A DNA stretch of 64,000 nucleotides from Candidatus Dormiibacterota bacterium. Lineage in GTDB: Bacteria > Chloroflexota > Dormibacteria > Aeolococcales > Aeolococcaceae. A program made the position numbers and the translations under genes. Location: assembly GCA_019245575.1 (NCBI GenBank), contig JAFARE010000002.1:1-64000 (forward strand), in the 5' to 3' direction. Under the pieces are notes generated by a model. It did no database searches, was not told the origin of the DNA, and saw only the letters and a list, made by a program, of their open reading frames with translations. This document shows, one piece after another, positions 59,394-64,000 of this stretch (the first letter of the stretch is position 1; each line of letters begins with the position of its first letter).

Positions 59394-59654
59394 TTATGGG
59401 GCCCGCCGTCTTCCCGCCGTGAGCGCGGCGCCCGCGCCCTCGCACACCGCAACGCCGATCACGTCCGCCACCGGATGGAGCACGCCGACAGCCGGCCCGC
59501 CGAACCGAAGCGCTGCCACCACCGCTTCGGCGCCGAGGACGCCGGCGGCGGAGAGGGGCAGGGCCACCAGGTAGGGCAGGCGCCGCGATATCACATGCGC
59601 CGCCTGGCCGCCGATGAGCACGAAGAGGACACCCAGCGCGACCGCCGGGGTCAC
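59394..59654 (-). CDS. Small hydrophobic membrane protein, hypothetical
   Basis: The 86-residue product has about two or three hydrophobic segments (about 4-18, 25-47, 55-75) and a basic end. GTG 59654 overlaps the aspS stop by 4 bases (GTGA), the same coupling seen across the window, which supports it. Function unknown. Confidence 0.55.
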   Translation of the reverse strand: MTPAVALGVLFVLIGGQAAHVISRRLPYLVALPLSAAGVLGAEAVVAALRFGGPAVGVLHPVADVIGVAVCEGAGAALTAGRRRAP

Positions 59655-61429
59655 TGTCGCGGCGGCAAGAGTGAGAGGCCGAGCTCGCGCAGCTGCGCCG
59701 TGTCGACCGGCGCCGGCGCCTGGGTGAGCGGCTCCTGCGCCTGCTGGTTCTTGGGGAACGCGATGACATCGCGGATGTTCTCGGTGCCGAGGCCCTCCAT
59801 GAGCATGCGGTCGATGCCCCCCGCCCACCCGCCGTGCGGAGGCACGCCGTACTCGAACGCCTCCAGCAGGAATCCGAACTTCTCGCGCGCCTCCGCGTCG
59901 CCGATGCCGAGTGCCGCGAGCACTCGTCGCTGGATCGCCGGGTCTGTGATGCGGATGCTGCCGCTGCCGACCTCACGGCCGTTCACCACGATGTCGTATG
60001 CGCGCGAGCGCACCGCCAGCGGATCCGACTCGAGGAGCTCGACGTCGTCGGCGTGCAGCATGGTGAATGGGTGATGCGCGGGCTGGATCGCTCCCGTCTC
60101 CTCGCTGCGCTCGAACATGGGGAACTCCGTCACCCACACGAAGTCGACGCGCGCCTCGTCGTAGAGCCGGCGCGCGCGAGCGAGGTGATTGCGCAGCGCT
60201 CCCAATGCGGTGGTCGCGACCTCGGCGGTGTCCGCGACCATGAGCACGCAGTCACCGATGTCTGCGCCGACCGTGGCGCTGATGCGCTCCAACTCCTCGT
60301 CGCTGAAGAACTTGGCGATCCCGCTCTGCCAGCCGTCGGCGCGGCGCCACAGATACGCGAGGCCGCGCGCCTTGGCCGCGCGCACGACGTCGGTCAGCCG
60401 GCCCTCGATCTCGCTGCGCGTGAGGTCGTCACCGCCCTTCACGCAGATTGCCTTGACCACACCGCCGCGCGCCACCGCTTCGGCGAACACGCGGAAGCCG
60501 CTGCTGCGCGCCACCTCGGTGACGTCGTGGAGCAGCATCTCGAAGCGCGTGTCCGGCTTGTCGCTGCCGTAGCGCGCCATCGCTTCGCGCCAGGGGATCC
60601 GTGGAAACGGGACGCGCAGCGGCGAGCCGCGAAACTCGCACGCGTGCCACGCGCTGGGGATGGCATGCTCCAGCGCGGCGAACACGTCCTCCTCGTCGAC
60701 GAACGCCATCTCGATGTCCAGCTGGGTGAACTCAGGCTGGCGGTCGGCGCGCAGGTCCTCGTCGCGCATGCAGTGCGCCAGCTGGAAGTAGCGGTCGAAG
60801 CCCGCCACCATGCAGAGCTGCTTGTAGAGCTGCGGCGACTGCGGCAGCGCGTAGAAGCTGCCGGGGAACAGACGGCTCGGCACCAGGTAGTCCCGCGATC
60901 CCTCCGGCGTGGAGCGAATCATCAGCGGCGTCTCGATCTCGACGAAGCCCTGCTCGCTCATGGCGCGGCGCAGCTCGGTGGAGAATCGCGCGCGTGCGCG
61001 CAGGTTGTGCTGCATGCGCTCCCGGCGCAGGTCGAGGTAGCGGTGACGCAGGCGCAGCTGCTCCTCCACGTCCGTGTCCTCGTTCACCGGGAAGGGTGGT
61101 GTGCGCGCCGCCGACAGCACCGCGCATCCGGTTGCGTGCAGCTCCACCTCGCCGGTGCCCAGCCGCGGGTTGACGTTCTCGGCGGCGCGGCGGCGCAGCT
61201 CGCCCTCGACGCGCAGCACGTACTCCAGGCGCACGCCGTGGGCGGCGTCGTGTGCCTCCTGCGCGCGCGCAGCGTCGAGGACGACCTGCAGGATGCCGGT
61301 GTGGTCGCGGAGGTCGAGGAAGATGAGGCCGCCCTGGTCGCGGCGGCGGTCCACCCAGCCGTACACCGTGATGTGCGCACCCTCGTCGGCCGGGCGCGGC
61401 GCGCCGCAGTGCGTGCGGGTGACGCTCAT
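59651..61429 (-). CDS. aspS: Aspartyl-tRNA synthetase
   Basis: The 592-residue protein is a bacterial-type AspRS: N-terminal OB fold with GWVDRRRDQGGLIFLDLRD (about 25-43), class II motif 1 around FVEIETPLMIRSTPEGSRDY, a GAD insertion domain (about 290-410) and C-terminal GGIDRMLMEGLG with PKNQQAQEPLT. Length matches (about 590). Whether it charges only tRNA-Asp or also tRNA-Asn cannot be told from these motifs. It overlaps hisS by 4 bases. Confidence 0.96.
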   Translation of the reverse strand: MSVTRTHCGAPRPADEGAHITVYGWVDRRRDQGGLIFLDLRDHTGILQVVLDAARAQEAHDAAHGVRLEYVLRVEGELRRRAAENVNPRLGTGEVELHATGCAVLSAARTPPFPVNEDTDVEEQLRLRHRYLDLRRERMQHNLRARARFSTELRRAMSEQGFVEIETPLMIRSTPEGSRDYLVPSRLFPGSFYALPQSPQLYKQLCMVAGFDRYFQLAHCMRDEDLRADRQPEFTQLDIEMAFVDEEDVFAALEHAIPSAWHACEFRGSPLRVPFPRIPWREAMARYGSDKPDTRFEMLLHDVTEVARSSGFRVFAEAVARGGVVKAICVKGGDDLTRSEIEGRLTDVVRAAKARGLAYLWRRADGWQSGIAKFFSDEELERISATVGADIGDCVLMVADTAEVATTALGALRNHLARARRLYDEARVDFVWVTEFPMFERSEETGAIQPAHHPFTMLHADDVELLESDPLAVRSRAYDIVVNGREVGSGSIRITDPAIQRRVLAALGIGDAEAREKFGFLLEAFEYGVPPHGGWAGGIDRMLMEGLGTENIRDVIAFPKNQQAQEPLTQAPAPVDTAQLRELGLSLLPPRQ

Positions 61430-62694
61430 CGCTGCGCATCCAGCGCGTGCCGCACTGCATCGGCAAGCTGCGACGTGGGCACGCGCTGCTGCGTGTGCGC
61501 CGCGAGGTCGCGCACCGTCGCCTCCTCAGCGCGCTCCTCCTCCTCGCCCACGATGACGGCGAGGCGTGCGCCCAGCTTGTCGGACTGGCGGAGCTTGCGG
61601 TCGAGGCGGCGGTCGGAGACGTCGAGCACCACGCGAGCATCCCCGCGCAGCAGGCGCGCTATCTCCGCGGCGCGCTCCGCCTGCGGCCCCTCCACCGAGC
61701 ACACGACGATGTCGCAGTCACCGGCGTCCTGCGGCGTCAGCTGCTGCTGCTCCGCGGCGATGAGAATGCGCTCGGCGCCGAGCGCGTACCCCACGCCGGG
61801 TGTGGTGGCGAAACCGAGCAGCTCAGCGAGCCCGTCGTAACGGCCGCCGCCGCCGAGCGCGTTCTGCGCGCCGTGCAGGGACTCGTGCCACAGCTCGAAC
61901 ACGGTGTCGGCGTAGTAGTCGAGGCCGCGCACGATGCGGTGGTTGACCGCGGCCGGGACCTCCGCTGCTTCCAGCGAGGCGAGCACGGCGGTGAAATGGG
62001 CCTTGCTCCCGGCATCGAGCAGCTCCCAGATCAGGGGCGCGCCCGGCACCAGGTCCGCGTCCTTCTTGCAGTCGAGCAGGCGCAACGGGTTGACCTCAAG
62101 CCGGCGCCTGCAGTCGTCGCACAGGCGCTCGCGAAACGGCGCGTAGTAAGCAACCAGCGCTTCGCGATACCGCCGCCTGTCTTCAGCGTCACCCAATGTG
62201 TTGACCTGCAGCTGCACTCCCTCGAGTCCGAGTGCCTGAAAGAAGCGCCATGCCATCTCGACGATCTCAGCGTCGAGATGCGGTGAGCGCTCGCCGATGC
62301 ATTCGACACCGAGATGCGTGAACTGGTGCTGCCGCCCCGCCTGGGGGCGCTCGGCGCGGAACATCGGGCCCTGGTAGTGCACACGGACCGGCCGCCGCTC
62401 CTGCTCCAGGTGAGCGCCGACGACGGCCCGCACCACGCCGGCCGTGCCCTCGGGGCGAAGCGCCAGCGAGCGGCCGCCACGGTCCTCGAACGTGAACATC
62501 TGCTTCTCCACCACGTCTGTCTCCGCGCCGACGCCGCGCGCGAACAGCTCGGTCGCCTCGAAGACGGGCGTGGCGATGGGCCGGTATCCGTACGACTCGA
62601 CGACGCGGCTGTGCGTATCGAGCAGCCAGCGCCATGCCGGCGCCTCGGCCGGCAGGATGTCGTGAGTCCCTCTGGGCGCAGCGATTCCCGCCAT
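61426..62694 (-). CDS. hisS: Histidyl-tRNA synthetase
   Basis: The 422-residue protein has the HisRS start RGTHDILPAEAPAWRWL (about 8-24), motif 2 region (MFRAERPQAGRQHQF), the histidine-A motif RGLDYYADTVFE and GGGRYDGLAELLG, and a C-terminal anticodon-binding domain. Length is typical. TAGACT lies 9 nt before the ATG with no Shine-Dalgarno sequence, so the hisS-aspS mRNA may be leaderless. Confidence 0.96.
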   Translation of the reverse strand: MAGIAAPRGTHDILPAEAPAWRWLLDTHSRVVESYGYRPIATPVFEATELFARGVGAETDVVEKQMFTFEDRGGRSLALRPEGTAGVVRAVVGAHLEQERRPVRVHYQGPMFRAERPQAGRQHQFTHLGVECIGERSPHLDAEIVEMAWRFFQALGLEGVQLQVNTLGDAEDRRRYREALVAYYAPFRERLCDDCRRRLEVNPLRLLDCKKDADLVPGAPLIWELLDAGSKAHFTAVLASLEAAEVPAAVNHRIVRGLDYYADTVFELWHESLHGAQNALGGGGRYDGLAELLGFATTPGVGYALGAERILIAAEQQQLTPQDAGDCDIVVCSVEGPQAERAAEIARLLRGDARVVLDVSDRRLDRKLRQSDKLGARLAVIVGEEEERAEEATVRDLAAHTQQRVPTSQLADAVRHALDAQR

Positions 62695-62703
62695 GGTCGC
62701 CGG

Positions 62704-62709
62704 AGTCTA
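62704..62709 (-). promoter_or_regulatory. -10 box of hisS, implying a leaderless transcript
   Basis: TAGACT (62709-62704) precedes the hisS ATG (62694) by 9 nt (CCGGCGACC), without a ribosome site. A GCCCGG/CCGGGC stem directly after the rel stop, just upstream, may help end rel transcription, but no T-tract follows it. Confidence 0.45.
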
Positions 62710-62731
62710 CGGTTTGCCCGGAAGCCCGGGC

Positions 62732-64000
62732 TCAGACGCCGTCGCGCGCCACCGTGTGCACGTCGCGCACTGACTCCAGGCGTTCCAGGAGGCGGCTCAG
62801 CTGCGTGAGGTTCTGGATCTCCACCACGGTGGAGATGACGGCGGTGCGGTCGTCGTAGACCTGCACGTCGGCGCCGCTGAGATTGATCTTCGACTCGGCG
62901 ATGACACCCGCGATGTCGCGCAGCAGGCCGGTGCGATCCCACGCTTCGATCTTGATGCTGACCGGGTACACCTGGCGCGCGCCCGTCTCCCACTCCACCT
63001 CGACGAGGCGGTCGGCGTCGATGGCGTTGCGAATGTTGACGCAGTCGCTGCGGTGCACGGTCACGCCCTTGCCCCGTGTGATGTAGCCGCTGATCGCCTC
63101 ACCGGCGACGGGCTTGCAGCAGCTCGCCAGCGTGGTGAGCATGTCGGTGTGCCCGTGCACGCGCACCGTGCCCGTGGGTGAGGGCGCGCTCGTGAGCGGG
63201 ATGCCGAGGTCGCGGTCGGCATGCGCCTGCTCGCCGTCGCTGAAGCGCAGCACCGCGCCGCGCGCGCTGATGTCGCCGTATCCCACCGCGGCCAGAAAGT
63301 CGTCGATGCTGTTGAAGCGGAAGTCCTGTGCAAGCGCGAGCAGCTCGTCATCCCTGACTCCGGCGAGGGCGATCTGACGCAGGCGGCGGAACTCCTTGTC
63401 CAGCGCCTCGCGGCCTTTCTGCACGTTCTCCTCGCGCCGTTCGCGCTTGAACCACTGGCGGATCTTCTCGCGGGCGCTGGATGTCTTCACGAAGCTCAGC
63501 CAGTCGCGGGACGGACCGTGCGGCGCCTTCGTGGTCAGCACCTCGACGATGTCGCCGTTCTGCAGGTGGTGGTCGAGCGGCACCATGCGGCCGTTCACCT
63601 TCGCGCCGATGCAGTGGTGTCCCACGTCGGTGTGGATTCGGTAGGCGAAATCCACCGGCGTCGATCCCTGGGGCAGCGAGCGCACGTCGCCGCGCGGCGT
63701 GAACACGAAGACCTCGTCCTGGAAGATGTCGACGCGCACGTTGTCGACGAAGGCCTCGGCGTCGAGCACCTCCTTCTGCCAGTCCATGAGCAGGCGCAGC
63801 CAGGTGAACCGCTCGTCGACGCGCCGCCCATCGCCGCTGCCCTTGTAGCGCCAGTGCGCGGCCACGCCGTACTCGGACAGCTGGTGCATCTCGTGCGTCC
63901 TGATCTGCACCTCCATCGGCTCGCCCGTGTGGGAGAGCACTGTGGTGTGCAGCGATTGGTAGCCGTTGCCCTTGGGCATCGCGATGTAATCCTTGAACCG
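62732..64000 (-). CDS. rel: Bifunctional (p)ppGpp synthetase/hydrolase Rel, C-terminal part (runs off window)
   Basis: Rel/SpoT proteins make and break the stringent-response alarmones on stalled ribosomes. The visible 3' part starts inside the synthetase domain (DYIAMPKGNGYQSLHTTV, then EVQIRTHEMHQLSEYGVAAHW), followed by TGS (VFVFTPRGDVRSLPQGSTPVD-like), helical, zinc-finger (CCKPVAGEAISGYITRGKGV) and ACT domains ending at 62732. The frame is open to the window edge; the hydrolase domain lies outside. It is 37 bp upstream of hisS. Confidence 0.95.
   Translation of the reverse strand, partial: RFKDYIAMPKGNGYQSLHTTVLSHTGEPMEVQIRTHEMHQLSEYGVAAHWRYKGSGDGRRVDERFTWLRLLMDWQKEVLDAEAFVDNVRVDIFQDEVFVFTPRGDVRSLPQGSTPVDFAYRIHTDVGHHCIGAKVNGRMVPLDHHLQNGDIVEVLTTKAPHGPSRDWLSFVKTSSAREKIRQWFKRERREENVQKGREALDKEFRRLRQIALAGVRDDELLALAQDFRFNSIDDFLAAVGYGDISARGAVLRFSDGEQAHADRDLGIPLTSAPSPTGTVRVHGHTDMLTTLASCCKPVAGEAISGYITRGKGVTVHRSDCVNIRNAIDADRLVEVEWETGARQVYPVSIKIEAWDRTGLLRDIAGVIAESKINLSGADVQVYDDRTAVISTVVEIQNLTQLSRLLERLESVRDVHTVARDGV

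Noticed and set aside
1-64000. CRISPR arrays, insertion sequences, prophage, restriction-modification or toxin-antitoxin modules
   Set aside because: No regularly spaced direct repeats, transposase, integrase, Cas, methylase-nuclease or small two-gene toxin pairs were recognised anywhere in the window.

Overview
The window is a GC-rich bacterial chromosome segment (about 70 percent G+C by eye), densely coding and mostly on the minus strand. Nearly every gene is a core housekeeping gene. I see no insertion sequence, phage, CRISPR array or toxin/defence island. Gene content (Asp23/Gls24 next to nusB, a SigB/SigF-type sigma factor with an RsbW-like partner, ScpAB, TlyA, a PilM/FtsA-like ATPase with a baseplate-J-like membrane protein) suggests a GC-rich Terrabacteria lineage such as Chloroflexota, Dormibacterota or a deep Actinobacteriota relative. 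The sequence alone does not decide which.

Layout. 1-8.6 kb (minus): nusA start, rimP, a secD-secF fusion, tgt, queA and ruvB-ruvA-ruvC-yebC. The yebC promoter carries a LexA-type palindrome, so Holliday-junction resolution looks SOS-controlled. 8.6-8.9 kb (plus): a non-coding RNA unit with its own promoter and intrinsic terminator. 8.9-17.2 kb (minus): mpg, pheT, pheS, rplT, rpmI, infC (AUC start behind an attenuator leader), an FtsJ/TlyA-like methyltransferase, thrS and a small zinc-finger gene. 17.6-21.2 kb (plus): a GH8 lipoprotein, a TreT-like glycosyltransferase and a metallo-beta-lactamase-fold hydrolase. 21.2-26.6 kb (minus): an MFS protein with a cyclic-nucleotide-binding domain, next to a giant class III cyclase/ATPase/TPR protein. 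26.6-29.4 kb: tRNA-Val(GAC), an aminopeptidase P and an epimerase-like protein, then a hairpin repeat.

29.5-49.2 kb is one run of 20 minus-strand genes, aroC to an MFS exporter, most joined by 4-base overlaps: aromatic biosynthesis (aroC, a shikimate kinase-dehydroquinate synthase fusion, aroQ), efp, nusB, xseAB, tlyA, nadK, recN, scpAB, an RluB-Cmk fusion, plsC, a DnaQ-DinG helicase, rsmI, tatD and rsmA. Just upstream lies a 300-bp nested inverted repeat that may encode a 6S-like RNA. 49.6-57.8 kb (minus): alaS, an actin-like ATPase, a membrane-anchored baseplate-J-like protein, ruvX, aroE, a prepilin peptidase and a PH-domain membrane protein. 57.8-64 kb (minus): sigma factor and anti-sigma factor behind a sigma-B-type promoter, two small membrane proteins, aspS, hisS and the 3' part of rel.

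Regulatory themes. At operon heads a TAnnnT -10 box often sits only 6-10 nt before the start codon with no Shine-Dalgarno sequence, indicating leaderless mRNAs (thrS, aroC, hisS, pepP, the cyclase, a zinc-finger gene). Two intergenic elements share a conserved core but have different, self-complementary arms. No complete undescribed protein system stands out; the most interesting novelty is in the non-coding parts and in unusual fusions and pairings.
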